Positions 24,672 to 32,540 of a stretch of DNA of 64,000 bases are shown here, one piece after another. The stretch lies in assembly GCF_017255015.1 (NCBI RefSeq), contig NZ_JAFKCS010000004.1, positions 62,001 through 126,000 of the forward strand. The letters run 5' to 3'. Source of the DNA: Bowmanella yangjiangensis (GTDB lineage: Bacteria; Pseudomonadota; Gammaproteobacteria; Enterobacterales; Alteromonadaceae). The notes under the pieces are model-generated. The model was not told where the DNA came from and made no database searches. It worked only from the letters and a program-made list of their open reading frames with translations. The translations under genes and the position numbers were made by a program. Within the stretch, counting starts at the first letter, position 1. Every line of letters begins with the position of its first letter.

Positions 24672-25613
24672 ATGAAACCCATGTTATCCGTTTTTCCATT
24701 AGCCCTGCTGTTAAGCGCTTGTGGAGGCTCTGGCAGTGATAGCGAACCGGTTCCACCAACACTTACCTCTACCTCAACTTTCTTTTCTCTGGCCGTTTCC
24801 GATGCGCCGGTTGATGAGGCGCAGGCGGTGGTTGTGTATTTTGATGAGGTGGAGCTGATAAGTAGTGAAGGTAATCAGCGTTTTTCTGTCACGGATGAAA
24901 GTGGAAATCCCAGAAAAGTAGATTTGTTGTCTGTGCAAGGGAGTGCTTTTGAGTCCATTGTATCTGCGACGGAAATCCCGCTAGGAACCTATTCGCAACT
25001 GCGCGTATCCGTTACCGATGCGTCCTACATCGAAATGAATGAAGGCACCTTTCCATTAAAAGTTCCCAGCGGTGAACTGAAGCTGGATGGCTTTACCGCC
25101 CTGCCTAATGTGCAGGCTGCTTACACCCTGGAATTTGATTTACGTAAGTCCCTTGTCGATCCCGTTGGTCAACAGGTTATTTTCCTTAAGCCCCGTGGTG
25201 TCAGGCTGGTTGCTAACAGCGAGGTGGGCGTACTGGAAGGCACTGTAGCATCAAGCCTGATTGAGGATGCCAGCTGTGCCGATAAGGTTGACCCTCTGGT
25301 GGGTAACGCGGTTTATCTGTATGCCGGTAAGGACATAGCATTTGATAACCTAGGTGATGATGCCGACAGCCCGACTGATACCAATGAAGTGTCACCGTAC
25401 AGCATGGCAGCCGTAAACTTTGATGAAGCCACGTCAACTTATCGTTATCAGGTTGGTTATGTCGCCGCAGGTGATTATACCCTGGCCTTTACTTGCCGCG
25501 CGGATCTGGATATGCCTGAGACTGATGAGGGGCTGGATGATGGCTTTGTACTGATGCAGGCTAAGGAAGCCGCAGTGTCTGCTGGGCAAACAACAGTGCT
25601 TGATTTCCCCTGA
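24672..25613 (+). CDS. DUF4382 lipoprotein
   Basis: 313 residues. Lipoprotein signal with lipobox LLLSAC, acylated Cys17, then a Ser/Thr/Pro linker. Residues 38-175 carry the DUF4382 pattern: FSLAVSDAPVDEAQAVVVYF, LLSVQGSAFESIV, LGTYSQLRVSVTDASYIEM and ending KPRGVRLVA. A second beta domain with acidic loops (DNLGDDADSPTDTNE) fills the C-terminal half. DUF4382 proteins are surface-anchored and of unknown role. AGGAGCACCCT precedes the ATG. Stands alone, about 290 bases from the iron operon. Confidence 0.82.
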   Translation: MKPMLSVFPLALLLSACGGSGSDSEPVPPTLTSTSTFFSLAVSDAPVDEAQAVVVYFDEVELISSEGNQRFSVTDESGNPRKVDLLSVQGSAFESIVSATEIPLGTYSQLRVSVTDASYIEMNEGTFPLKVPSGELKLDGFTALPNVQAAYTLEFDLRKSLVDPVGQQVIFLKPRGVRLVANSEVGVLEGTVASSLIEDASCADKVDPLVGNAVYLYAGKDIAFDNLGDDADSPTDTNEVSPYSMAAVNFDEATSTYRYQVGYVAAGDYTLAFTCRADLDMPETDEGLDDGFVLMQAKEAAVSAGQTTVLDFP

Positions 25614-25626
25614 TCGCTAGTGCCGA

Positions 25627-25661
25627 CAGGGTTGTCACCCTGTTGGTTGTTTAGTAAACAA
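25627..25661 (+). terminator. Hairpins after the DUF4382 gene
   Basis: CAGGGT-TGTC-ACCCTG (25627-25642) then TTGTTTA-G-TAAACAA (25647-25661). The first stem is followed by TTGGTTGTTT and probably ends the lipoprotein transcript. Confidence 0.5.
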
Positions 25662-25749
25662 TAAGGGTGTCGGGAATTGGCAACAACCATATCCCGATAT
25701 TTTTATTGAAATATGGATAACCTTTTGAAAATAAAGAGAAATAAAAGTT

Positions 25750-25896
25750 GGCCCGCATCTTGATATGTATTTAGTAACTCGACGAGTTGGTGCCACTCCT
25801 CCGACTCGACGAGCTCCAAACGGGCCGGCATTCGCCCTTAAGAGTGCCATTCCCTGAAGGTGTTTTGGCCGTACCACTTTGGTACGGTCTTTTTTT
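25750..25896 (+). ncRNA. Structured intergenic element, possible small RNA with terminator
   Basis: GGCCCG (25750-25755) can pair with CGGGCC (25821-25826), enclosing two copies of ACTCGACGAG (25777-25786 and 25804-25813), the first of which forms a small stem AACTC-GAC-GAGTT. Fifty bases on, CCGTACCA-CTT-TGGTACGG (25869-25887) followed by TCTTTTTTT makes a strong terminator on the plus strand. The lipoprotein gene already has its own hairpin 230 bases earlier, so this terminator may end a separate short RNA. A dispersed repeat is the alternative. Transcription is not shown. Confidence 0.35.
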
Positions 25897-26734
25897 ATGT
25901 GCCTAAAAATTCCGGCTGCCAGCCAAGATTCGTTCTGGCTTTTTCACTGCACAGTTGTTGATGCAGTCCATAGCCTTCAGTCCAGGTGCCGTAGGTAGCA
26001 AGCCAGTCGCTGATAGGGACGCGTTTTACCGCTTTGTCGGCAAGTCGCCCGGCGAGTGTTACTGCCGGTATATGCAACGCACAACCAATATACTCCTCGC
26101 CATCTTGGCCCCGTTCAATTACCAAGCGATAAAGCCTGGCTAAATCCCGCCGTTCCACAATAGGCCAACTGAGATTCTCGATATCAGGAATAGTGGGCTG
26201 GCCGTGACGTTCCAGTTCCCAATGCAGGATTGGCATGGCAAATTGCTGCGCCTCGCTAACCACATTGGCCGGACTGATCCTGCGCAAACGAATATTTGGC
26301 TGTGTAGCTAACCAAGTGCTGTTATCCAGCATCCATTGAAAGTCACGAATTGACTGGGGCTGGCTTTGTTCGTTGATCTGGCTTGGCTGGCTACCAAAGG
26401 TCCAGCAACCTGTGGTATAGACAATCAGCAGGGGCTCGGTGCGTGTTGCGGCGGCATTCCCTACAGCCTTCATTAAGCGTAGGTCGACGTCCCCCATGTC
26501 ATCACCAAACCCACAGGCGGTATGAATCAGCACATCAACTTCGCTAAGCGCATCAACCCAGTTTTCCGGTGCGTTAATGTCACCTATCAATGTGCTGACA
26601 TTGTCGGGTAGTGAGGATGCACTTTTTGCACTTCGACAAAGTGCGGTCAGCCGATACTGGTGGACTAATAACTCGGCTACAACGGCAGAGCCTATACTGC
26701 CTGTGGCGCCTGTGATTAAAACGCGGTTGTCCAT
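25895..26734 (-). CDS. NAD(P)-binding SDR/NmrA-like protein
   Basis: 279 residues. Rossmann start RVLITGATGSIGSAVVAELL with the GxxGxxG nucleotide motif, then VDVLIHTACGFGDDMGDVDL and a long substrate half ending LGWQPEFLGT, as in extended short-chain dehydrogenases. The usual YxxxK pair is not evident; TTGCWTFG sits where tyrosine is expected, so it may bind nucleotide without classical catalysis. ATG at 26734 follows GGAGAATTAAAT. The gene reads in line with cioB, 66 bases downstream of it, and may be on the same transcript. Confidence 0.7.
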   Translation of the reverse strand: MDNRVLITGATGSIGSAVVAELLVHQYRLTALCRSAKSASSLPDNVSTLIGDINAPENWVDALSEVDVLIHTACGFGDDMGDVDLRLMKAVGNAAATRTEPLLIVYTTGCWTFGSQPSQINEQSQPQSIRDFQWMLDNSTWLATQPNIRLRRISPANVVSEAQQFAMPILHWELERHGQPTIPDIENLSWPIVERRDLARLYRLVIERGQDGEEYIGCALHIPAVTLAGRLADKAVKRVPISDWLATYGTWTEGYGLHQQLCSEKARTNLGWQPEFLGT

Positions 26735-26800
26735 ATTTAATTCTCCATTATTCATAACAGTATCATGCAAAAATGGCGGGTGACTGTGATTCTTATGGCG

Positions 26801-27799
26801 TCAGTAGTATCGCAGTTCGCGTACCTTGCCCCAAAATACCCGGTACGACCAGAGGGTATAGGCCAGGATGCAGGGTACCACAATCAGGGCGCCCACCAGA
26901 ATAAAGCGCAGAGAGGCCGGCGCACTGGCTGCCTCAAAGATGGTCATTTTGCCCGGTACAATATCGGGGAAGAAACTGAATGCCAGACCCTGGAAGCAGA
27001 ACAAAAAGATAAACAGGGCAATTATAAAGGGCACCCAGCAACCTGAGTCGTCAGCCAGCGGCATGCGCTTGAGCACCTGATGGCAGATAACAAACAAACA
27101 GAGGCTGACAAAGGGAATCGGCCAGATAAACAGGGCAAAGGGCAGGCTGGTCCAACGTTCCAACACCGCGGCATTGATGAGCGGATTGACCAGGCACACC
27201 GCCAGCACCCCAACAAAGCAGATCCAGCCGGTTTTACGCGCCCAGTGAATGGCTTTAAGTTGCAGTTCACCTTCGGTTTTCATAATCAGCCAGCAGGCAC
27301 CAATAAAGCAGTAGGCGGCGGTAACGCCGAAACCACTAAGCAGGGCAAATACTTCGGCTTGCAGACTATGTTCAAAGCCCATGATATACATGCCCAGCAT
27401 GTAACCCTGCATAAAGGACGCCAGCAGGGAGCCAAACTTAAAGGCCTTATCCCAGTTTGGCTTGCGGGTTTGCTTGACCTTGGCGCGAAAATCAAAGGCT
27501 ACCCCCCGTAATATCAGGCCAAATAACATAAAGGTGGCGGGCAGGTACAGCTCTTTAAGCACTAGGCTGTGGGCACTGGGGAAGGCGATAAAGAGCAAGC
27601 CGACGGCCAGTACCAGCCAGGTTTCATTGGCGTCCCAGAACGGGCCGATTGAGGCGATCATCTGGTCGGCTTTTTGCTCATGCTTCAAGGGCAGTAACAT
27701 GCCAACACCCAAATCGTAACCGTCGAGAATAGCGTAAACCAGGATGGCTAATCCCATTAGGCCAACAAAGATATAGGGCAGATGTGCGTCCAAAATCAT
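26801..27799 (-). CDS. cioB: bd-type quinol oxidase subunit II (CioB/CydB)
   Basis: 332 residues with eight or nine helices. It starts MILDAHLPYIFVGLMGLAIL and contains YAILDGYDLGVGMLLP, the mark of subunit II of cytochrome bd oxidases. Length (332) matches the cyanide-insensitive oxidase subtype rather than the longer CydB of E. coli (about 379). Its ATG shares one base with the TGA of subunit I, so the two are translated together. Longer in-frame starts would lie inside subunit I. Confidence 0.88.
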   Translation of the reverse strand: MILDAHLPYIFVGLMGLAILVYAILDGYDLGVGMLLPLKHEQKADQMIASIGPFWDANETWLVLAVGLLFIAFPSAHSLVLKELYLPATFMLFGLILRGVAFDFRAKVKQTRKPNWDKAFKFGSLLASFMQGYMLGMYIMGFEHSLQAEVFALLSGFGVTAAYCFIGACWLIMKTEGELQLKAIHWARKTGWICFVGVLAVCLVNPLINAAVLERWTSLPFALFIWPIPFVSLCLFVICHQVLKRMPLADDSGCWVPFIIALFIFLFCFQGLAFSFFPDIVPGKMTIFEAASAPASLRFILVGALIVVPCILAYTLWSYRVFWGKVRELRYY

Positions 27800-29166
27800 C
27801 AGTTTGCTCCTTGGGCCAGAGGCGCGTTGTCTTTGTAATTGGGGTGCTCTTCGGGTTGAATTTCTTCTATTTCCACTGCTTTGCGAGCCATCAGCATCAG
27901 GGTACGGATATAAGCCACCAGTAAAAAGGCATACAGGCTGATATACAGAATAAAGGTCAGCAACACATTGCCTGAGGCAATATCGGTAACCGCATCGGCG
28001 GTACGCAGCACACCGCTGACCAGATAAGGCTGACGGCCAATCTCTGTCACATACCAACCCGCCAGGGTCGCCAGCCAGCCAGAGAATGTCATGGCCATCG
28101 TGGTCTTCAGCATCCAGGGCGATAGTTGGCCTTTACGCCACAGTTGATAACTACCAACCCAGGCTACCAACAGCATCAGCATGCCAATACCGACCATAAT
28201 GCGAAAGCCATAGAACACCGGTTTTACCGGCGGGTGCTCGCCGATAAATTCGTTGAGGCCACGAATTTCACCGTCCATTTCATGGGTCAGAATCAGACTG
28301 GCCATATTGGGAATGCCGATGGCGAAATGGTTGGTGCGCTGCGCCTCGTCAGGAATGGCGAACAGTAGCAGCGGGGCGCCTTGTTCGGTTTCCCAAACCC
28401 CTTCCATAGCAGCGACTTTTTGTGGCTGGTGCTTAAAGGTGTTCAGGCCGTGCAGGTCGCCCACCAGAATCTGCAGTGGCATCAGTATGGCGGCAAAGGT
28501 CAGCGCAGTTTTCAGGGCCAGACGGGGAGCGCGTTTACTGTCGCCCCGGTAGATGCGATAGGCCGATAGACCTGCCATCAGGAAACTGGCGGTCAGGCCG
28601 GAAGCCAGCAACATATGGGCTAAACGATAGGGGAAGGATGGATTAAAGATTACCGCCCACCAGTCCAGCACATGTGCCACTCCATCGCGCATTTCAAAAC
28701 CCTGCGGGGTCTGCATCCAGGAGTTGAGTGCCAGGATCCAAAATGCCGATAAGGAGGTGCCAATCGCCACCATGCAGGTCGCCAGGGTGTGTACCCAGTT
28801 AGGTACCCGGCCCTGGCCAAACAGCATCACGCCAAGGAAGGTGGCTTCCAGAAAAAACGCGGTCAGCACTTCATAGCCAAGCAGCGGACCGGCAATATTG
28901 CCAACCTTCTCCATAAAGCCCGGCCAATTGGTGCCAAACTGGAAAGACATGGTAATACCTGAAACCACGCCCAGCGCAAAGCTCAAGGCGAAGACTTTTA
29001 CCCAAAACCGGTAGGCGCGCATCCAGACCGGATCGCGGGACAGATCAAAACGAATTTTGAAATAGCACAGCAGCCAGCACAGGGCGATGGTAATAGTCGG
29101 GAATAAAATGTGGAAACTGATATTGGCGGCAAATTGCAGCCGGGACAGCAACAGTACGTCTTCCAT
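27799..29166 (-). CDS. cioA: bd-type quinol oxidase subunit I (CioA/CydA)
   Basis: 455 residues. Heme ligand histidines are in QFAANISFHILFPTITIAL and FPYRLAHMLLASGL, and the glutamates of the proton path in LLGYEVLTAFFLEATFLG. The quinol-binding Q-loop is short, as in cyanide-insensitive (Cio) oxidases, and total length is well below the 522 residues of E. coli CydA. It reduces oxygen to water with quinol electrons at high oxygen affinity, giving respiration under cyanide, sulfide or nitric oxide stress. No small CydX-like gene was found after cioB. Confidence 0.92.
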   Translation of the reverse strand: MEDVLLLSRLQFAANISFHILFPTITIALCWLLCYFKIRFDLSRDPVWMRAYRFWVKVFALSFALGVVSGITMSFQFGTNWPGFMEKVGNIAGPLLGYEVLTAFFLEATFLGVMLFGQGRVPNWVHTLATCMVAIGTSLSAFWILALNSWMQTPQGFEMRDGVAHVLDWWAVIFNPSFPYRLAHMLLASGLTASFLMAGLSAYRIYRGDSKRAPRLALKTALTFAAILMPLQILVGDLHGLNTFKHQPQKVAAMEGVWETEQGAPLLLFAIPDEAQRTNHFAIGIPNMASLILTHEMDGEIRGLNEFIGEHPPVKPVFYGFRIMVGIGMLMLLVAWVGSYQLWRKGQLSPWMLKTTMAMTFSGWLATLAGWYVTEIGRQPYLVSGVLRTADAVTDIASGNVLLTFILYISLYAFLLVAYIRTLMLMARKAVEIEEIQPEEHPNYKDNAPLAQGAN

Positions 29167-29193
29167 CCGGTTTCTCCGATTGGGGTTAGAACT

Positions 29194-29214
29194 GTCCGGC
29201 CAACCCGGCCGGAC
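29194..29214. other. Hairpin between gbsR-like gene and cioA
   Basis: GTCCGGCC-AACCC-GGCCGGAC, a perfect eight-pair GC-rich stem in the 74-base gap. Without a strong T run it may tune read-through from the regulator gene into cioAB or protect the cioA message. Confidence 0.5.
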
Positions 29215-29240
29215 TTTAAGTCGGCGCAGCGGCCCGCAGG

Positions 29241-29804
29241 TTAGCGGTTTTCTTTGCGCTCTTCCTTGCCGATAAACTTATCTTTCATATCCAGCACTTT
29301 GCCGACACCGGAACTGAGTTTAAGCAGGGTATTGAGGTTATCCGGGCTTAAGCGCTGCAACTCGTTGGTCCATTTGGTCACAGATTCAAGCAGGTCGTGG
29401 ATTTCCTGCAAACGTTGTTGGGCGTGCTGCTCTTGTGAGTTGGAAGGCTTGTCTAGCAGCATATCGCGCAGCAGCGACAGGGTAGGATCAATTTCGCGTT
29501 TACGGCGCTCTTCCATCACCCGCTTAGCCATATCCCAGATACTGCCGATAGCGCGGAAATAGTCCTTGCGGTCCCCTGGCAGGTGAGACAGTTGTACCAA
29601 CTGCCAGGACTGCAATTCTTTCAGGCCCATACTGACGTTGCCGCGGGAGATATTCAGGGTTTCAGCGATATCATTGGCGGTCAGCGGCTCTGCACTGATC
29701 ACCAGCAGGGCGTACATCTGCCCGACGGTGCGGTTAAAGCCCCAGCGGCTGCCCATTTCGCCGAAGTGCATCACAAAGCTGGTGAGGTTTGGAGTCAGAT
29801 TCAT
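29241..29804 (-). CDS. GbsR/MarR-family transcription regulator
   Basis: 187 residues. Winged helix-turn-helix in the N-terminal half: GFNRTVGQMYALLVISAEPL, ANDIAETLNISRGNVSMGLK and a wing LSHLPGDRKDYFRA. A long helical C-terminal half with coiled-coil character follows, typical of GbsR-like proteins. It is the first gene ahead of cioAB in the same direction, so it probably controls the oxidase and itself. No clear ribosome site is seen; repeated TTTCTGAA elements lie directly before the start. Confidence 0.85.
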   Translation of the reverse strand: MNLTPNLTSFVMHFGEMGSRWGFNRTVGQMYALLVISAEPLTANDIAETLNISRGNVSMGLKELQSWQLVQLSHLPGDRKDYFRAIGSIWDMAKRVMEERRKREIDPTLSLLRDMLLDKPSNSQEQHAQQRLQEIHDLLESVTKWTNELQRLSPDNLNTLLKLSSGVGKVLDMKDKFIGKEERKENR

Positions 29805-29808
29805 GGTT

Positions 29809-29834
29809 TTTCTGAAGTTTCAGTAATTTCTGAA
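29809..29834. promoter_or_regulatory. Candidate operator of the GbsR-like regulator
   Basis: Direct repeats TTTCTGAA at 29809-29816 and 29827-29834, 18 bases apart, with the inverted repeat CTGAA-GT-TTCAG at 29812-29823 between them. They touch the regulator start codon, fitting autoregulation. Confidence 0.42.
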
Positions 29835-29915
29835 AATTATAAATGTTTATTGATCTGGCGCAAGGTTTTTAGGTGATTTTTTTGTGGGATCTCATTGGTG
29901 TTGGCAAAACAGGCT

Positions 29916-30374
29916 CTAGTCCAGATTCAGATGGAAAAACTGATTGAACGGACTTTTCTCGTAATCACCAAAGGCTGGGCCACTTATAAAGCCGTAGCGC
30001 TGGTATAGGCGGATAGCGGGGTCAAATGCCTCGCCTGAGCCGGTTTCCAGCATTAGTCGACCTATACCTCTTATTTTGGCCTGCTGGATGATATGTTCCA
30101 GCAACCTGCTTGCTACCCCTTGTTTAAGGCAATCGGGGTGGGTACGCATGGATTTAATTTCACCTTCGTCAGTATTCAGGGTTTTCAGTGCACCGATGCC
30201 GCAAGCGATATCCTCAAGCCAGGCGCAATAAAGTTGGATCCCGGGCTGCTTAAACGCGGATAAATCCAGGGCGAATACCTGTTCGGGCGGCGAGTTTTCA
30301 TACATGCCAGCCAGGTGTATTTGCAACAGCCCGATAACCTGGGGATGGCTAAGGTCGGCGTTAGTTATTTTCAT
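29916..30374 (-). CDS. GNAT-family N-acetyltransferase
   Basis: 152 residues forming one GNAT domain. Acetyl-CoA motif A is seen in EGEIKSMRTHPDCLKQGVAS followed by RLLEHIIQQAKIRGIGRLML, and motif B in AIRLYQRYGFISG. Small-molecule or amino-acid acetylation is likely but the substrate is unknown. Its ATG shares one base with the stop of the XRE-cupin gene, so the two are translationally linked. Confidence 0.88.
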   Translation of the reverse strand: MKITNADLSHPQVIGLLQIHLAGMYENSPPEQVFALDLSAFKQPGIQLYCAWLEDIACGIGALKTLNTDEGEIKSMRTHPDCLKQGVASRLLEHIIQQAKIRGIGRLMLETGSGEAFDPAIRLYQRYGFISGPAFGDYEKSPFNQFFHLNLD

Positions 30375-30928
30375 CAGGGATTTCCTACAGCTAACAAATA
30401 CTGGGCGGTGTGCTTACCCGGATTATGGAACTGACTGGTGCCGAACAATTTAAAACGTATGGCATCGCCACTGTGTAATTCAAAATGTTGCGTATCTAGT
30501 GTCAGTTGCAGGCAACCTTGCTGCATCACCAGGTGTTGTTCCAGTCCCGGAAGCGGCGGCTTAGCAAATTGGACAAGGGCCCCAGCCGGTAATTTGATCT
30601 CCAGCAGTTCAATATTGAAGCCGTTGGCCGGCGGAGACAGCAAACGGCGCTGATAGCCGCTTTGTGGGTCGGTCCACTCCGGCATCTGCGCGGCCCGAAA
30701 CAAGCTAATACCGCCGGACTCAGCGTCATACATCAATTGTGACAAGGTGATGCCATAGATATTGCACAGGCTGTTTAACTGGCTAGCGGTTGGGCTGGTG
30801 CTGGCATTTTCCATGCGTGACAGGGTGGCTTTGCTGATCCCACTGTTTGTTGCCAGCGTGTCCAGTGACATCTTGTGCTGTTGACGCAGTTTAAGTAAAT
30901 ACGCGGCTAGACGTTTCTCGGTGTTCAT
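30374..30928 (-). CDS. XRE-family regulator with C-terminal cupin
   Basis: 184 residues. Helix-turn-helix of the XRE type in residues 5-60 (LATNSGISKATLSRMENAST), then a beta-barrel cupin (about 105-180) with QFAKPPLPGLEQHLVMQQG and LHSGDAIRFKLFG. Proteins of this plan sense a small ligand and often control amino-acid or polyamine metabolism. ATG at 30928 begins MNTEKRLAAYLLKLRQQHK; a much longer in-frame extension upstream has no ribosome site and non-protein-like composition. It is directly coupled to the GNAT gene, its likely target. Confidence 0.88.
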   Translation of the reverse strand: MNTEKRLAAYLLKLRQQHKMSLDTLATNSGISKATLSRMENASTSPTASQLNSLCNIYGITLSQLMYDAESGGISLFRAAQMPEWTDPQSGYQRRLLSPPANGFNIELLEIKLPAGALVQFAKPPLPGLEQHLVMQQGCLQLTLDTQHFELHSGDAIRFKLFGTSQFHNPGKHTAQYLLAVGNP

Positions 30929-31040
30929 TTCGAATATGAAATAATGTTTCTTTTTTGGGATGTTATGGGGTGGTAATGAAATGGTCAATAGCGCAACAAA
31001 AAATGCCCTGCATTTACTGCTCGGGCAACGGGAAGTTCTG

Positions 31041-31337
31041 TTATTCAGCCGGTACCTGGTACTGACGATGAATCTCGGCGACCTGGACCAGGTAGCGGTT
31101 GTACCATCCCGCCCGGCCTTTTTTCTGCGCCTGGGCATGCAGAGGATCCGCCTTCCATGCCTGAATGGAAGTCATATCCGGCCAATAAGAGATGGCCACT
31201 TCCTGATTGCCTTCGCATAAGGCAAAAAACTCCACGCAGCCATATTTATCCATAGCCAATTGCCGTAACTTGCCAGCTAATTCAGAGTATTCTTGATCCA
31301 GCTCGCCGATCTCTGCACGAAAAATAACCGCAAACAT
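31041..31337 (-). CDS. Antibiotic biosynthesis monooxygenase (ABM) domain protein
   Basis: 98 residues beginning MFAVIFRAEIGELDQEYSEL, with YGCVEFFALCEGNQEVAISY and ending WYNRYLVQVAEIHRQYQ. This is the compact ferredoxin-like ABM fold, usually a dimer, found in quinone or heme-handling monooxygenases and in many proteins of no known task. AAGGAGATTTT precedes the ATG. It follows the PaiB-like gene by 25 bases and probably shares its transcript. Confidence 0.82.
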   Translation of the reverse strand: MFAVIFRAEIGELDQEYSELAGKLRQLAMDKYGCVEFFALCEGNQEVAISYWPDMTSIQAWKADPLHAQAQKKGRAGWYNRYLVQVAEIHRQYQVPAE

Positions 31338-31362
31338 AAAATCTCCTTAGTGAGGACAAATA

Positions 31363-31803
31363 TCAGTATTCGAAAGTTGCTAACCTTTGCATATAAGCAC
31401 GCAGTTCACCGGCCTGAGCCTGAGTAGATGCTGCCAATCCTTGCTCAAACTTATCCAGCAGTCTGTTCATACAGGCATCTGCTTCTGGTTCACTAAGTAA
31501 GGTTGTCTTACCGGATACCTGCAAACTCACATAGTTCCAGGTAGGCACCGCGGGCTTGCGGTGATACCAGGTCGGCGAAATATATGCATGCGGACCGCGA
31601 AACAACACCAATTGGCGGCCGCCGTCTAACGTCTCGCAATGCGGGTTATTGCCCGCCAGATGTCCGTAAAGCACCATCCCCTGTTCGTCCAGCAGAAAGG
31701 GAAGCTGGCTGACCTGCCAACTTTCGCTGATCATACTGGCAAAGGGATAGTGCTCCATCAAATCTCGAGCCTGGGCCAACGTCATGCTTTGCTTGGCTTG
31801 CAT
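31363..31803 (-). CDS. PaiB-like FMN-binding protein, C-terminally short
   Basis: 146 residues. The pattern ALARDLMEHYPFA is replaced here by AQARDLMEHYPFASMISESW, then PFLLDEQGMVLYGHLAGNNP, LVLFRGPHAYISPTWYHRKP and VPTWNYVSLQVSG. These are clear PaiB/split-barrel flavin-binding features. Ordinary PaiB proteins are about 200 residues and end with a 'GFEI...KLSQN' section. Here the protein stops at QRLATFEY and that section is absent, with no frameshifted remnant after it. It may still fold, or be a decayed copy. Overlaps the upstream PNPOx gene by one base. Confidence 0.72.
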   Translation of the reverse strand: MQAKQSMTLAQARDLMEHYPFASMISESWQVSQLPFLLDEQGMVLYGHLAGNNPHCETLDGGRQLVLFRGPHAYISPTWYHRKPAVPTWNYVSLQVSGKTTLLSEPEADACMNRLLDKFEQGLAASTQAQAGELRAYMQRLATFEY

Positions 31804-32450
31804 TAAATGGCTCCATTGGCCGGACTAAGGGGTAAAGGGTAGGCCATATTTTCTGTTTGCAGTGGGTCTTGCTGCAAAACGCCCCACTGACGTTGGATAG
31901 GCATAACCCCTGCCCATACCGGCCAACCGTAATCTTCATCATCGTCTGAGGGAGGGGCACTACGCACCTTAACCGAGGCTTCATTAATCGGTATGGCGAC
32001 CACGGCGGTGAGCATCATTTCCTGTTCGTTTATGGGCCTGAGCTGTTGCCAGCGACCTGGGGATAAACGTTCGACAAACAATTCCAATTGCCGACGCTTT
32101 TCTACTTCGTCTTCAATAAGTTGTGGAACACCGAAAAGGGTAACTGAGCGATAGTTAACCGAATGATGGAAAGCGCTCCTGGCCAAAACCAGGCCATCCA
32201 ACTGGCTGATGTTAACGCACACACTTTGGCCCTGACTGGCGTACACATTTCTGGCTCTGGCATGGCCGTGCCAATACAGCATATCACCATCGCGCCAGTG
32301 ACAAGTTGGAGTGACCACAGGGTAGCCTTCGTGGATCTGTGCCACGTGGCAGAGCAAAGACTGGTCAATTATCTGTTTAACCAATTGTGGATCATAGTCA
32401 GCCCGTTTACGGCCACGTTTTACCTGGGTTCTTTGACTGGGAGCTTGCAT
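31803..32450 (-). CDS. Pyridoxamine 5'-phosphate oxidase-like FMN-binding protein
   Basis: 215 residues with a split beta-barrel: LCHVAQIHEGYPVVTPTCHW, DMLYWHGHARARNVYASQ and VCVNISQLDGLVLARSAFHH, then FERLSP-type helices and a C-terminal strand. Proteins of this group bind FMN or F420 and act on small molecules; true vitamin B6 oxidase activity is not implied. First gene of a leftward run, facing the MocR regulator across a 90-base gap, so it is the prime candidate target of that regulator. Confidence 0.83.
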   Translation of the reverse strand: MQAPSQRTQVKRGRKRADYDPQLVKQIIDQSLLCHVAQIHEGYPVVTPTCHWRDGDMLYWHGHARARNVYASQGQSVCVNISQLDGLVLARSAFHHSVNYRSVTLFGVPQLIEDEVEKRRQLELFVERLSPGRWQQLRPINEQEMMLTAVVAIPINEASVKVRSAPPSDDDEDYGWPVWAGVMPIQRQWGVLQQDPLQTENMAYPLPLSPANGAI

Positions 32451-32492
32451 ATAGGCGTCCTGCTGATTTCGTTAGGATGCTAGGTTATCTTT

Positions 32493-32517
32493 TCTGGATG
32501 TGTTAAAAATATCCAGA
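32493..32517. promoter_or_regulatory. Inverted repeat in the MocR/PNPOx divergent gap
   Basis: TCTGGAT (32493-32499) mirrored by ATCCAGA (32511-32517). It lies between the divergent starts at 32450 and 32541, overlapping likely promoters for both. Suited to be the MocR binding site, although many MocR proteins prefer direct repeats. Confidence 0.42.
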
Positions 32518-32540
32518 TTGATAAAATTTTTAGATACCAG

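Noticed and set aside
25750-25826. Integron attC site
   Set aside because: The ends do not match the GTTRRRY/RYYYAAC core sites and there is no cassette or integrase.
25635-25877. Minus-strand 80-codon frame across the structured element
   Set aside because: Arginine-rich composition and overlap with paired elements suggest it is a shadow of the structured DNA, not a protein.
27799-28050. Long N-terminal extension of CioB into cioA
   Set aside because: The extension is the antiphase reading of cioA; the internal ATG begins the conserved subunit II sequence.
29194-29214. Another copy of the TGTCCG/CGGACA enhancer of the efflux regulator
   Set aside because: The half sites are too far apart and the hairpin lies between two genes of another operon.
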